NCBI GenBank assembly: GCA_905221615.1
Contig: CAJNDT010000940.1
Span: forward strand, 47,488-111,487
Reading direction: 5' to 3'
DNA length: 64,000 bases
Origin: Symbiodinium sp. CCMP2592
Lineage: Eukaryota; Sar; Dinophyceae; Suessiales; Symbiodiniaceae
The notes under the pieces were generated by a model. It searched no databases, had not been told where the DNA came from, and saw only the letters and a program-made list of their open reading frames with translations. The position numbers were made by a program, and so were the translations under genes. Shown here one piece after another: positions 23,181 to 33,590 of this stretch; within the stretch, counting starts at the first letter, position 1, and every line of letters starts with the position of its first letter.

Positions 23181-23275
23181 GCAAGGCGTTCCATGAAAAC
23201 TACCTATGTATGTGTATAAGTGCATTTTCTAAATATACCACAATATGCAAAACCTGCGGATTGTGCATTGACCAG
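23181..23275 (+). other. 95-nt GC-AG intron in Rep (copy 1)
   Basis: CAG|GCAAGG at the donor and GACCAG|GAT at the acceptor, phase 0. The intervening DNA is AT-rich compared with the exons and contains stops. Removal joins KKRLKLLQ to DVDMRAKARAAYDF and puts both parts in one frame. GC donors are frequent in dinoflagellates. Confidence 0.8.
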
Positions 23276-25431
23276 GATGTGGACATGCGGGCGAAGGCCC
23301 GTGCTGCCTACGACTTCCTGCTGGCCTCGGAGGACACTTCGTACGCGACCTTCGTGGCCGAGCACAAAGAGTTTCTGCGGGATCACCCTGGCGCAGATGA
23401 GCTAACTCGTCGTCGCCGGCTGCAGTTCATTGAGCGTGTGGGTGTGGAGTGCGCTCTCTGGCCCGTCCTCTTCTGGGATGTTAGGCACACCTTCACGCAC
23501 GAGCGTGCCACGGATCCCAGGCGGGTGATTCGTCAGGAGCGGGCCCCAACCCTGGAGCAAGTGCTGAACACTGGTCGGCACACTGCCTTTCCTGCTGCCG
23601 AGAGCGACAACGACAGTGACGAGGGAAGCCAGGATACCCACGAAGAGGCTGTGGAGGACGCTGGTACCACGCGACACAGCATGAAGCGGCTCTTCGCTGC
23701 CTTGGCACTGGGTCGCCTGCTTGGCTACGCCGCTGACTTCCAGCTGCTGCAGTTCGTGTACGACTTGAACCTCTGGAGCAGCATCGGCTCCAAGAAGAAC
23801 CTGCAGCTGCCGACGCCCATGCGCCTCATGCTCAAGGGCGAGGCCTTCAGCCCTCACTACTGGCGCGGCGTGCACTATGCCCTGCTGGACATGGTGCGGC
23901 AAGTCGGTTACCCTCGCATCTTCTTCACCGTTGCCCCCTACGAGTGGAGCTTCCCATACCACGAGTGGGTTCGCGACGAGATGCAGAAGATGCTCAAAGA
24001 GCGCCTCTTCTTGCCGGTCGCGGAGACGCTGCACATGGTGCACGTCATGGTCCAGGCTGTGAAGGGCCTCGTGCTGGGGCACACAGGTGGACGGGCACGG
24101 CAGCAAGCTTGGACGAGCAACATCTTTCGTGCGCTGGATGACCAGGGTCAGCCCCGCCGCCTGCACTTCTTCTTGCGTCTCGAGTATCAGGACGGGACCC
24201 GCAAGGCAGCCACCCAGGACTACCACGGCTCCGGCAGAGTCCATGTGCACGTCGTCATCTTTGTGAAGCCCGAGGACGTCGAGCAGCTAAACCTGGCGGA
24301 AACGGTGTCTGCTACATTGCCTGACGAGGCGGACCTCCGCGGCTACGTCGAAGGCAGCCAGTACGACCGGGACAAGAAGAGCGGCTGGCCCGTCCACGAG
24401 GCGCCGACTTGCTTCGACCGCGCGGCGGGCGCCTGGCGCCTTCAGCACACCGAGGATGACCATGCGGCCGGTCTGCGCCCCTACATCGTCGACTTGATGG
24501 AGGTGCTCCGCTGCCACCAGGACTTTCAGATGTGCGACGACGACGGCCTGCTCCGTGCCTACGTCACTAAGTACGTCAGCAAATTCTCGGATGCGGCCAG
24601 CGAGGAGTGGCTGAACGACGACGCGGAGGCCATGAGCATCGCCGCCACCGTGCTCATGCGGTATCGGCCGCTGGAGCCGGAGATGGTGCTGCAGCTCTTT
24701 GGCGCCAAGTTCCGGCAATGGCAGCTCTCCACCCAGAGCGGCGGCAAGCGCGATTTGGTGGCACCATATCCTGACCAGGACCCCAAGCCGCGCGAAGTGG
24801 AGCTGTACGAGCAGGCGGACTGGGCTTGTGGTCGCATCAGCCTCCTCGACTACCTACGCAAAACCACGGCCGAAGGGAAGATCTGCCACTGGCTGAAGAA
24901 GCAGCACAAGCAGTCCGGCAGCGAGGCCACTTTGGAGGAGTTTGCTGCGAGCTACGTGATGCAGGGCGAGAAAGTCGTGGCCGCCGAGACCGTGTCCAAG
25001 TTCAACGACCGCTTCTTCGGTCAGTGGCTGATGCTTCATGTTCCCTTCGAGAAAGCCACGGACTTCTGCCTTCCTCCGCACCTCGCACGACGGCTCCCGG
25101 AAGCCCACAAGTACTTCGCCATGGCGGTCCTCTGCAAGCATCCGGTGGCCCAGGCCATGTGGCAGGAAGAAGATCCGAGCGGAGCTGAAGATGGAGGCGC
25201 ACACCAAGGACCACGTGGACACCATCCTCGCCATGATCCGCGCTCACCGCGGCTTACTGCAGGAATACCTGGACGGCTCGCTGGATGCCCGAAAGGAGCG
25301 GCAGGCCCAAGAGAAGCGCAGCGGTGAGAAGAAGGCGTCCAAGACGAAAGCAGGTCCTGTGGATGCCAGCAAATTCAACAGACAGCAACTCCGCGCCTCG
25401 TCTGCATCAGATCACAAGCTGTACATGCGAA

Positions 25432-25467
25432 GCAAGCACGCAGATTGAGCCTTCGGCATGCTGTGAG
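25432..25467 (+). other. Candidate 36-nt GC-AG intron at the Rep-helicase junction (copy 1)
   Basis: GCAAGC...TGTGAG, 36 nt, a multiple of three, containing both in-frame TGAs (25446 and 25464). Its removal would join LYMRS to FKELVDSAVDRALS. An alternative cut at 25440-25475 also gives 36 nt. The size is very small for a dinoflagellate intron, so readthrough remains possible. Confidence 0.4.
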
Positions 25468-26726
25468 GCTTCAAGGAGCTCGTGGACTCCGCCGTGGACC
25501 GTGCGCTAAGCATCGAGGAGGCAGAGGACGAGGGCGAGGCAGACCGACTGCGACAAGAAGCTCGAAGCAGCAAGGCCAACGTTTGCCTGGGGCCCCCTGG
25601 CACTGGCAAGACCACCGTGATCTTCTCTTGCATCGACCGTGCTCTGGCCAAGGGTGGCAAGGTCTTGATGGCTTTGCCGACGGCCCAGCTGTCCAGTCGC
25701 ATGAAGGCACGCTATGGTCACAAGGTGGACATCGATACTTGCCACGCCGCGTTTGGCCTACATGAGTCTGCAGAGCACGGGGAGGCCTCGTTGCTGAGCA
25801 TGTACTCCCTCATCGTTGTCGACGAGCTCTCGCAGCTGGACATGGTCAACTTCGACAGGATCTTGAGGCTCTGGGCTGCTGCGGATCGCGTGCCGGCCTT
25901 GGCGCTGCTGGGTGACCGCTACCAGATGGCCGGCATGGGAGAACGGCGGCCCTGGCATTCGCGCCTCTGGAACACCATGTGCTACCGGGTGGCCTTGCAC
26001 AAGATGTACCGCTGCAAGGACAAGCTGCACGCGAAGCTCCTGGCAGTGCTCAGGACTGGCAAGCCGAGCGCCAAGCTCCTCCAACAGCTCCGCAGGAAGA
26101 TGGCATGGCGGCCTCCTGGCCCACCCACAGTGAAGGGACTTCGGAAGCTCCTGAAGTCGAAGCCCGACACGACCATCCTCACATGCACCAGGCGGGGTGC
26201 CGCTCGAGTCAATGCGGCCGCTTTGAAGGCCCTCTTCCCGAAATACCCTCCGCTTGCGACTTTACCGGCTGACGTGGACGCGAACCCCGAGAATTACGTG
26301 CAAGGCATGCTGAAGCCAGTTCACGATCTGCAGCCCTCCGCCATGCCCGTCTACAAGGGCATGAAGGTGTACTTGACGCGCAATGTGCGGAAGGACGTCG
26401 ACTTCATCAACGGCATGGAGGCGACGGTTTTGAAGTATGACGACGGAACGGGCGGCCTCCTGGTGCGCACCGCCACCGGGTATGTGGTCAGCGTCTGGCC
26501 TTGGACCGACCCAGAAAGAGGCGGCTTGGTCTACTATCCCGTCCGGCCTGGCTAAACATCCACCATCCTGAAGTTCCAGGGTGCAGAACTCCCTCATGTC
26601 GTCGTCTACCTGGATGCCCCGAGGGTTCCGGCCGCGGCCTACACGGCCATCAGCAGGGTCGGCTACTACAAGGACTTCCTGCTGGCGGGCATCTTGACGG
26701 AGCATCATTTCGCGCCGGCGAAGTGA

Positions 26727-27192
26727 CGTGGGTTATAGCAGCAGTCGTTTCACTTCGGCAGGCGCTACGTGAATAGGTAGCCCGCAACATGTTGCGAAAG
26801 CAACTTTCAAGGATTTTCATTCGGAGCCAAGCACTGGTGCCGCGCGAGCCGTATACTGTGCAGGCAGCGCCGAGCACAGTCTTTGCTCTTCAACTTCCCA
26901 CACCAGATAGCATCGAAGGTGCCAAAACAAGCTTGCCAGGAGCGCCGTACATCGCAGGTGTCTTGACACATGTGTGTTGATGCCACCCACAGATGACTGC
27001 CGTGGTTGGACGAGCCTCATAGTCGTCCCTCTCGCGCAATCTGGGCTCTAAGCGGAAACAACTTGACATCTGCAGTTTACATCCTTTTGCACACGCCCAA
27101 CGACCTGTTCATTACTTCTCCAATGCCCTTCTCATACTGCGCGTAGCGTAGGGCCTTTGTAGGGTGTGGTGCTGAGTGCGCAGACAAGTGCC
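26727..27192. other. Intergenic stretch (copy 1)
   Basis: No domain-bearing frame seen. It is conserved in the second segment apart from a few substitutions and a small GCAGGC insertion there near 54925. Confidence 0.5.
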
Positions 27193-27825
27193 ATGAAGTT
27201 GGCCGAAAAGACCGCGCGGCTGCTGTGCTGGTACCTGCCCGATTGGGTTGATGGCCTGTCGATCCTGAACTGGCTAGGCACCTGCCGAGAAGCGCGTCTC
27301 TCTCAGCGCGGAACCTCTTGGCCGGCCAAATTTCAAGCGACGGTGCACTTCACAAAGAATCTGCTGGCATACATGCGCAAGCACCACGTCATGCCGTCCA
27401 ACGAAGACTACGTGGACGCCCTGCTACATTTGTTGCATGACGACAGGCTGCCCGTCGCGCTTCCTTCCCCAGGCGGCCCGCTGGTCATTGACACTGCCCA
27501 CGTTGGAGAATATCGCGAGCACGTTGCAATGTACTTGGGCTTGCGTGCCGGAAGCATCAAGGGCAACAGCTTCAAGGAGTTTCTCGCAGTGGTACAGAAG
27601 CTGAACGGCCCTGAGCATGCTTGGTGCAGGGATCCAGCATTCCAGTCTGTGCGCAACAAGCTTGTCGAAGGCAATGCACGATTCTTCGTGCATAGTGAGT
27701 GTTGGGATTCGTTGCTGCACGGCTCTGAGTGTACAGACAGCTGCGACTGCATTTACCTGGTGTTTCAATATCACAACTTCTATTTTGCTTTGTGCACCTG
27801 GCCGGATATTGACAATTACCTGTGA
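27193..27825 (+). CDS. Helitron-associated 210-aa protein (copy 1)
   Basis: The ATG in gccATGaag is the first in a frame that is open slightly upstream. The N-terminal 40 residues (LLCWYLPDWVDGLSILNWLG, then TCREARL) loosely resemble an F-box helix set, but I would not call it that without a profile search. The C-terminal third has a Cys-rich segment (HSECWDSLLHGSECTDSCDC) that could bind metal, followed by aromatic residues. Almost unchanged in the second segment; the clear difference is Thr/Ser near residue 7. It follows the helicase at about 470 bp on the same strand and is probably a passenger or accessory gene of the element. Confidence 0.65.
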   Translation: MKLAEKTARLLCWYLPDWVDGLSILNWLGTCREARLSQRGTSWPAKFQATVHFTKNLLAYMRKHHVMPSNEDYVDALLHLLHDDRLPVALPSPGGPLVIDTAHVGEYREHVAMYLGLRAGSIKGNSFKEFLAVVQKLNGPEHAWCRDPAFQSVRNKLVEGNARFFVHSECWDSLLHGSECTDSCDCIYLVFQYHNFYFALCTWPDIDNYL

Positions 27826-28264
27826 GCTAAATTCCGCCCCGCGTCTAGTGCAGAGACGTCAGGGAGCGTGCAGATGCGAGTCGCTGTACAGGCCGTGCAA
27901 AGATCAGAAACCTCGAGCACGCCTTACACCCTTGCGAGCAGAAAACGAATGACAGCTTCTTCCGCGCAATGCCTCCGCCCCGACACAACTGAGAAGTCCA
28001 TTTCCATGTTCAGGTTGCGTCACTGCTTAAGCTGTTTTGTTCCATGGCCGTCTCGGCTCGTAAAGAATGCAATTATGATATTTCAGCATGGCTTTCGAAA
28101 GCTGTTTCTTCTAAACCATATAAGCCCCCCTTGATAGGGGGGGTTGGGGGGGGTAGACAACCCTAAACCCGTTCAAGGTTTGTAATTTGGGTGGGCGGGC
28201 GGGCATCGCAGCTCATGCGCCGACCCCAACCACCATGGAGGGGTCGAAAGCGCACTCGCAGCGA
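27826..28264. other. Right flank of duplicated segment, copy 1
   Basis: 3' region of the 210-aa gene, then a G-run (TTGGGGGGGG at about 28145), a lone CCCTAAACCC at about 28161 and a stretch leading into the telomeric seam. No gene seen. Confidence 0.5.
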
Positions 28265-28285
28265 AAACCCTAAACCCTAAACCCT
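28265..28285 (+). repeat. Interstitial telomeric repeat, C-rich
   Basis: Three CCCTAAA-type heptamers. This is the point at which the two long duplicated segments stop being alike. Confidence 0.95.
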
Positions 28286-28327
28286 CTCTCTCAAATGAGT
28301 ATTTAAATGTTGAGCCATTTTTTCGGC

Positions 28328-28962
28328 ACGGACCCCCCAATGTTGAGCCAATTTTTCGGCAGGACCCCCCAATGTTGAGCCAATTTTTCGGCAGGACCCC
28401 CAATGTTGAGCCAATTTTTCGGCAGGACCCCCCAATGTTGAGCCAATTTTTCGGCAGGACCCCCAATGTTGAGCCAATTTTTCGGCAGGACCCCCAATGT
28501 TGAGCCAATTTTTCGGCAGGACCCCCCAATGTTGAGCCAATTTTTCGGCAGGACCCCCAATGTTGAGCCAATTTTTCGGCAGGACCCCCCAATGTTGAGC
28601 CAATTTTTCGGCAGGACCCCCCAATGTTGAGCCAATTTTTCGGCAGGACCCCCCAATGTTGAGCCAATTTTTCGGCAGGACCCCCCAATGTTGAGCCAAT
28701 TTTTCGGCAGGACCCCCCAATGTTGAGCCAATTTTTCGGCAGGACCCCCCAATGTTGAGCCAATTTTTCGGCAGGACCCCCCAATGTTGAGCCAATTTTT
28801 CGGCAGGACCCCAATGTTGAGCCAATTTTTCGGCAGGACCCCCCAATGTTGAGCCAATTTTTCGGCATGACCCCCCAATGTTGAGCCAATTTTTCGGCAG
28901 GACCCCAATGTTGAGCCAATTTTTCGGCAGGACCCCCCAATGTTGAGCCAATTTTTCGGCAC
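28328..28962 (+). repeat. Minisatellite, 31-32 bp unit, about 20 copies
   Basis: The unit reads CAATGTTGAGCCAATTTTTC then GGCAGGACCCCC. Copies differ mainly in the length of the C run (4 to 6). The reverse strand is open across the array as an artefact of the repeat. Confidence 0.97.
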
Positions 28963-28969
28963 CTAAGGT

Positions 28970-28999
28970 TCGGGCTTTAGGGTTTAGGGCCTAGGGTTT
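28970..28999 (-). repeat. Interstitial telomeric repeat, G-rich orientation
   Basis: GCTTTAGGGTTTAGGG followed by a degenerate CCTAGGGTTTCG. It is the only clear TTTAGGG-oriented array on the + strand; the others read CCCTAAA. Confidence 0.85.
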
Positions 29000-29002
29000 C
29001 GT

Positions 29003-29268
29003 TGCTCATGCTCTTTGCTTTCCTGGGGCTGCTTGGTGTGACTACCCCCCAATAAGCGATGCTCATGCTCTTTGCTTTCCTGGGACTGCTTGGTGTGACT
29101 ACCCCCCAATAAGCGATGCTCATGCTCTTTGCTTTCCTGGGACTGCTTGGTGTGACTACCCCCCAATAAGCGATGCTCATGCTCTTTGCTTTCCTGGGAC
29201 TGCTTGGTGTGACTACCTCCCAATAAGCGATGCTCATGCTCTTTGCTTTCCTGGGACTGCTTGGTGTG
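29003..29268. repeat. Minisatellite, 57-bp unit, about 4.5 copies
   Basis: Unit starts GCGATGCTCATGCTCTTTGC and ends CCCCAATAA. 57 bp is 19 codons, so the reverse strand reads a perfect 19-residue repeat (MSIAYWGVVTPSSPRKAKS). No start context or unique sequence suggests a real gene. Confidence 0.95.
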
Positions 29269-29460
29269 ACTATCTATACTGCAGCACTAGAAACATAAGT
29301 ATCCGTAGAAATCGAGTTGTAGGGTTTGAAGTTTGATGTCGTCTGAGGGTAACGAAAAAAACTTTCTAAGTCTTGTGTTTTGGGATTCTTTGGGTGGGTG
29401 GGTATTCTTCCAAGTTCTTACTAGCGAACTTGACTAGAAACTGCTCGACCAGAGCTGCTG

Positions 29461-29494
29461 AACCCTAAACCCTAAACCCTAAACCCTAAACCCT
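29461..29494 (+). repeat. Interstitial telomeric repeat, C-rich
   Basis: Nearly five CCCTAAA heptamers. The DNA just after it (CTCAAGCAAAAAATAAATAG) resembles that after the array at 59500-59604, so the seam and its flank are duplicated. Confidence 0.97.
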
Positions 29495-29529
29495 CAAGCA
29501 AAAAATAAATAGAAGGTGTGTGTTAGTCG

Positions 29530-29645
29530 GCTGGAAAGCAGGGAAAATAGACACCAGGTGTCTATATCTAGGGGCGTTAGTCGGCTGGAAAACAGGGGAA
29601 CAGACACCAAGTGTCTAAATCTAGGGGCTTTAGTCGGCTGGCACC
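29530..29645 (+). repeat. Two hairpin repeats with TAGACAC-type stems
   Basis: TAGACACC-A-GGTGTCTA near 29548 and AGACAC-CAA-GTGTCT near 29602, each within a TCGGCTGGAA...TTAGTCGG backbone. The backbone is shared with the ATTGACA/TGTCAAT hairpins at 31.6-32.4 and 61.6-62.1 kb. Confidence 0.8.
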
Positions 29646-29736
29646 CGCCAAGGTATGGCTCTGGTCGCAACTCGGCTGCAATCAAATATGTCCACGTCTA
29701 GAGCGTGCTTGCGTCATGCTTGCATCGATTTCACTG

Positions 29737-30060
29737 CTTCGCTTATTGGGGCTTTAGGAATGAAAACCTCTTGCAGAATTGTTTCGCTTATTGGGGCGTT
29801 AGGAAGGAAAACCTCTTGCAGAATTGTTTCGCTTATTGGGGCGTTAGGAAGGAAAATCTCTGGCAGAATTGCTTCGCTTATTGGGGCTTCAGGAATGAAA
29901 TCCTCTTGCAGAATTGTTTCGCTTATTGGGGAGTTAGGAATGAAATCCTCTTGCAGAATTGTTTCGCTTATTGGGGCGTTAGGAACCAAATTCTCTGGCA
30001 GAATTGTTTCGCTTATTGGGGCTTCAGGAGTGGATATCTCTTGCTGAATTGCTTCGTCTA
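29737..30060 (+). repeat. Minisatellite, 45-bp unit, array 1
   Basis: Unit CAGAATTGTTTCGCTTATTG followed by GGGCGTTAGGAAGGAAAATC and TCTTG. 45 bp is 15 codons, so frames repeat in register (e.g. LIGALGRKISCRIVS). Variants include CTTCAGGAATG and GGAGTTAGGAATG. Related arrays lie at 33127-33590 and 62925-63280. Confidence 0.93.
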
Positions 30061-30554
30061 GTGGGGAATTTGCTCTACGGGGCTCTTTCTGGCACACTCG
30101 TATCCGTAACAAATCGTACTCCCGGGTCTTGGTGATTCTTTCTGGCACATTCTTATCCGAGGCAAGGAAAATAGTGTCAATATCTGGGGGTGCTTGCGTC
30201 AGGCTTGTGCCATGCTTGCGCTTTCCCTGCCGAAGCCAAGGTACAGCTTGGCATCCCGCCCTTTTTGTGCCGCTGCCAAGGCACTACCAGAGGGACGGCA
30301 ATGAGAAACGGCCACTAAGCTGCAATTGCACGCATGCAAGCTCGCAGTTTCCCTTCCATGTCGTACGTCAGGTCCGCTCCAAACCAAGCTGCCAGCCAAG
30401 ACCTAAGGAAGATACATCCGCGATGAGAGCCCCTGCAGATGCAAGATGAGCCTCCTATATCACTGGTAAGGGGTGCCTTCAAAGACCTTCACGCTTCATC
30501 ATACCATCATACTTTCCCGCACATGCATTGATTCATCACGTCACAGCCAAGGTC
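30061..30554. other. Unique stretch between arrays
   Basis: Starts with DNA shared with 33590-33780 (including GGTCTTGGTGATTCTTTCTG). No gene recognised; the short forward frame at 30129-30449 has no domain. Confidence 0.5.
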
Positions 30555-31605
30555 GCCAGATTGACACTGTCAATCCCGAGGGCGGCAGTGTCAATCTGAA
30601 GGCGGCCCGTGTCAATCTGGCGCCCCCCCCTCCAGATTGACACTGCCGCCCCGCGGATTGACACCGGACCGGCGCCAGATTGACACTGTCAATCCCGAGG
30701 GCGGCAGTGTCAATCTGAGGCGGCCCATGTCAATCTGGCGCCCCCCCCCCTCCGATTGACACTGCCGCCCGCGGATTGACACCGGACCGGCGCCAGATTG
30801 ACACTGTCAATCCCGAGGGCGGCAGTGTCAATCTGGAGGGCGGCCCATGTCAATCTGGCGCCCCCCCCCCTCCGATTGACACTGCCGCCCCGCGGATTGA
30901 CACCGGACCGGCGCCAGATTGACACTGTCAATCCCGAGGGCGGCAGTGTCAATCTGAAGGCGGCCCGTGTCAATCTGTCCCCCCCCCCCCCATTGACACT
31001 GCCGCCCCACCCCCAGATTGACACTGTCAATCCCGAGGGCGGCAGTGTCAGCGGCCCGTGTCAACCCCCCCCCCCTCCAGATTGACACTGCCGCCCCGCG
31101 GATTGACACCGGACCGGCGCCAGATTGACACTGTCAATCCCGAGGGCGGCAGTGTCAATCTGAAGGCGGCCCGTGTCAATCTGGCGCCCCTCCAGATTGA
31201 CACTGCCGCCCCGCGGATTGACACCGGACCGGCGCCAGATTGACACTGTCAATCCCGAGGGCGGCAGTGTCAATCTGAAGGCGGCCCGTGTCAATCTGGC
31301 GCCCCCCCCCCTCCAGATTGACACTGCCGCCCCGCGGATTGACACCGGACCGGCGCCAGATTGACACTGTCAATCCCGAGGGCGGCAGTGTCAATCTGAA
31401 GGCGGCCCGTGTCAATCTGGCGCCCCCCCCCCTCCAGATTGACACTGCCGCCCCGCGGATTGACACCGGACCGGCGCCAGATTGACACTGTCAATCCCGA
31501 GGGCGGCAGTGTCAATCTGAAGGCGGCCCGTGTCAATCTGGCGCCCCCCCCCCCTTCTCCAGATTGACACTGCCACCCCGCGGATTGACACCGGACCGGC
31601 ACCAG
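30555..31605. repeat. Tandem hairpin repeat, unit about 115-120 bp
   Basis: Each unit contains the palindrome ATTGACA-C-TGTCAAT, then GAGGGCGGCAGTGTCAATCT, a C-run of variable length, and GATTGACACCGGACCGGCG. About nine units, with indels mostly in the C-run. Related copies lie at 60955-61595. Confidence 0.93.
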
Positions 31606-32420
31606 ATTGACAGCATGTGTCAATGTCTGGACCACGGCCACACGGGGAGTGTGACGCACCGGGCGGGCTCTTCGGCTGGAAGGCACAGAAGATTGACAGG
31701 CAGTGTCAATATCTTGGGGCTCTAGTCGGCCACTCACACAAAGACACGGCCAGGAGGCGCAGAAGATTGACAGCATGTGTCAATGTCTGGACCACGGCCA
31801 CACGGGGAGTGTGACGCACCGGGCGGGTTCTTCGGCTGGAAGGCACGGAAGATTGACGGGTAGTGTCAATATTTGGGGGCTTTAGTCGACAGCTCACATA
31901 AGGACACGACCAGAAGGCGCAAAATATTGACAGCATGCGTCAATGTATGGACCACAGCCACACGGGGAGTGTGACGCATCGGGCTGGCTCCTCGGCTGGA
32001 AGGCACAGAAGATTGACAGGCAGTGTCAATATTTCGGGGCTTTAGTCGGCAGCTCACATAAAGGCACGACCAAAAGGCGCAGAACATTGACAGCATGCGT
32101 CAATGTATGGACCACAGCCACACGGGGAGTGTGACGCACCGGGCGGGTTCTTCGGCTGGAAGGCACGGAAGATTGACGGGTAGTGTCAATATTTGGGGGC
32201 TTTAGTCGACAGCTCACATAAGGACACGACCAGAAGGCGCAAAATATTGACAGCATGCGTCAATGTATGGACCACAGCCACACGGGGAGTGTGACGCACC
32301 GGGCGGGCTCCTCGGCTGGAAGGCACAGAAGATTGACAGGCAGTGTCAATATTTCGGGGCTTTAGTCGGCAGCTCACATAAAGGCACGACCAAAGGGCGC
32401 AGAATATTGACAGCATGTGT
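31606..32420. repeat. Tandem hairpin repeat, unit 160 bp
   Basis: Five units spaced 160 bp, each with two inverted repeats: GATTGACA-GGCAG-TGTCAAT and ATTGACA-GCATG-TGTCAAT, separated by ACCACGGCCACACGGGGAGT and CTTTAGTCGGC. The alternate hairpin loops differ while the arms are kept. The same unit recurs at 61596-62065. Confidence 0.95.
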
Positions 32421-33126
32421 CAATTTAGGCTTCGCAAGGGAAGACCGAACCCCAAAATCGCAGGACCGAAGCCGTACACACAGTGCGTTTCTAGGCGCTC
32501 CGCTTGCAGCCGAGCGGACCCTCTAAGCTATCCCTGTGGAATCTAGTGTTGGGCGGCTCTCTACAGCGACTGCTGGAGCACAGCCAATCACTGGAGAACC
32601 GGCCTCCACATACCTAAAAAGGCCGAGGATACCTTCCTGAGCCAGGCGCTTTAAAGCCAGATGCCAGGATTTTCCGTTTAACCTGCAAAAGGGAACGCAT
32701 GTACTCGCTTGCGGGTGCGTGTTACTACCGGTGTCCCGATTCACTCCAAAATCGGGTATCCAGTGCGGGTGAAGCTGGTTCATTCCGAACAGAAACAGCT
32801 ACGGAAACGCGAAAGGTATTCTAAAACAAGGCCATCCCGGAAGCGGATCATGACTCTGCCCGGGGGGTGCCTTCAAGGATCTTCACACTCCCAGTCCATG
32901 CTCCATCGTACTTGTGATCGTTCGTCATGTTCATACTTCCAAGCATGCTTCTTCGTGCGTGCGTTCACTCTTCATGTCCCAACCAAGGTACGACAGTGGA
33001 AGCATCTCGGCTGCAACTAAACATATCCGTTTCGGTCAAGCTCACGCTTCTCTCGTGCCTGCATGGCGCTTACATGTACCGACCAATGTAGCTTCCTTTT
33101 GCGCCGCTGCTAAGGTACAACCAAGG
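32421..33126. repeat. Unique-looking flank duplicated at 62066-62925
   Basis: From CTTCGCAAGGGAAGACCG onward the sequence matches the second locus closely. The other copy carries a T-rich insertion of about 155 bp at the point equivalent to 32675. I see no gene; short frames have no domain. Confidence 0.85.
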
Positions 33127-33590
33127 CGGGCAGAATTGTTTCGCTTATTGGGGCGTTAGGAAGGAAAACCTCTTGCAGAATTGTTTCGCTTATTGGGGCG
33201 TTAGACGGAAAATCTCTGGCAGAATTGCTTCGCTTATTGGGGCTTCAGGAATGAAATCCTCTTGCAGAATTGTTTCGCTTATTGGGGCGTTAGACGGAAA
33301 ATCTCTTGCAGAATTGTTTCGCTTATTGGGGCTCTGGCAGAATTGTTTCGTCGCTTATTGAGGCTTCAGGAGTGGATATCTCTTGTAGAATTGTTTCGCT
33401 TATTGGGGCGTTAGGAAGGAAAATCTCTTGCAGAATTGTTTCGCTTATTGGGGCGTTAGGAACCAAATTCTCTGGCAGAATTGTTTCGCTTATTGGGGCG
33501 TTAGAAGGAAAAACTCTTGCAGATTTGTTTCGCTTATTGGGGCGTTAGGAGCGGATATCTCTTGCTGAATTGCTTCGTTTAGTGGGGAAT
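33127..33590 (+). repeat. Minisatellite, 45-bp unit, array 2
   Basis: About ten units, some shortened (GCGTTAGACGGAAAATC variant). Matched unit by unit by much of 62925-63280. Confidence 0.93.

Larger units (their letters stand above)
22068..26726 (+). pseudogene. Helitron-type Rep/helicase, copy 1 (inactivated)
   Basis: Parts in order: a Cys-rich N-terminal region (C-x2-C pairs at about 22860-22970), the segment DVPEALRGLSSEAAQALSPL typical of Helitron proteins, the HUH nickase motif HVHVVIF at about 24243, the two-tyrosine motif AYVTKYVSK at about 24556, then a superfamily-1 Pif1/RecD-like helicase with Walker A GPPGTGKTT (about 25590) and Walker B VVDELSQLD (about 25820). Compared with the second copy, a 5-bp deletion near 25165 shifts Rep out of frame, and a Tyr codon has become TAA at about 26553, removing helicase motifs V and VI. 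Those motifs remain readable downstream (KFQGAELPHV, AYTAISRVG). Three short GC-AG introns are inferred. It cannot make a full Rep-helicase; a Rep-only fragment is possible. Confidence 0.85.
18509..28285 (+). repeat. Segmental duplication, copy 1
   Basis: About 9.8 kb nearly identical by eye to 46443-56249, in direct orientation about 27.95 kb apart. It contains tandem repeats, a 475-aa gene, the Rep/helicase gene and a 210-aa gene, and ends in a short CCCTAAA array. The left edge runs into the satellite, so the exact start cannot be fixed. Beyond the right-hand CCCTAAA the two copies are unrelated. Confidence 0.93.

Noticed and set aside
29003-29268. Reverse-strand protein with a 19-residue repeat
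   Set aside because: Pure consequence of a 57-bp minisatellite with no unique start or end.
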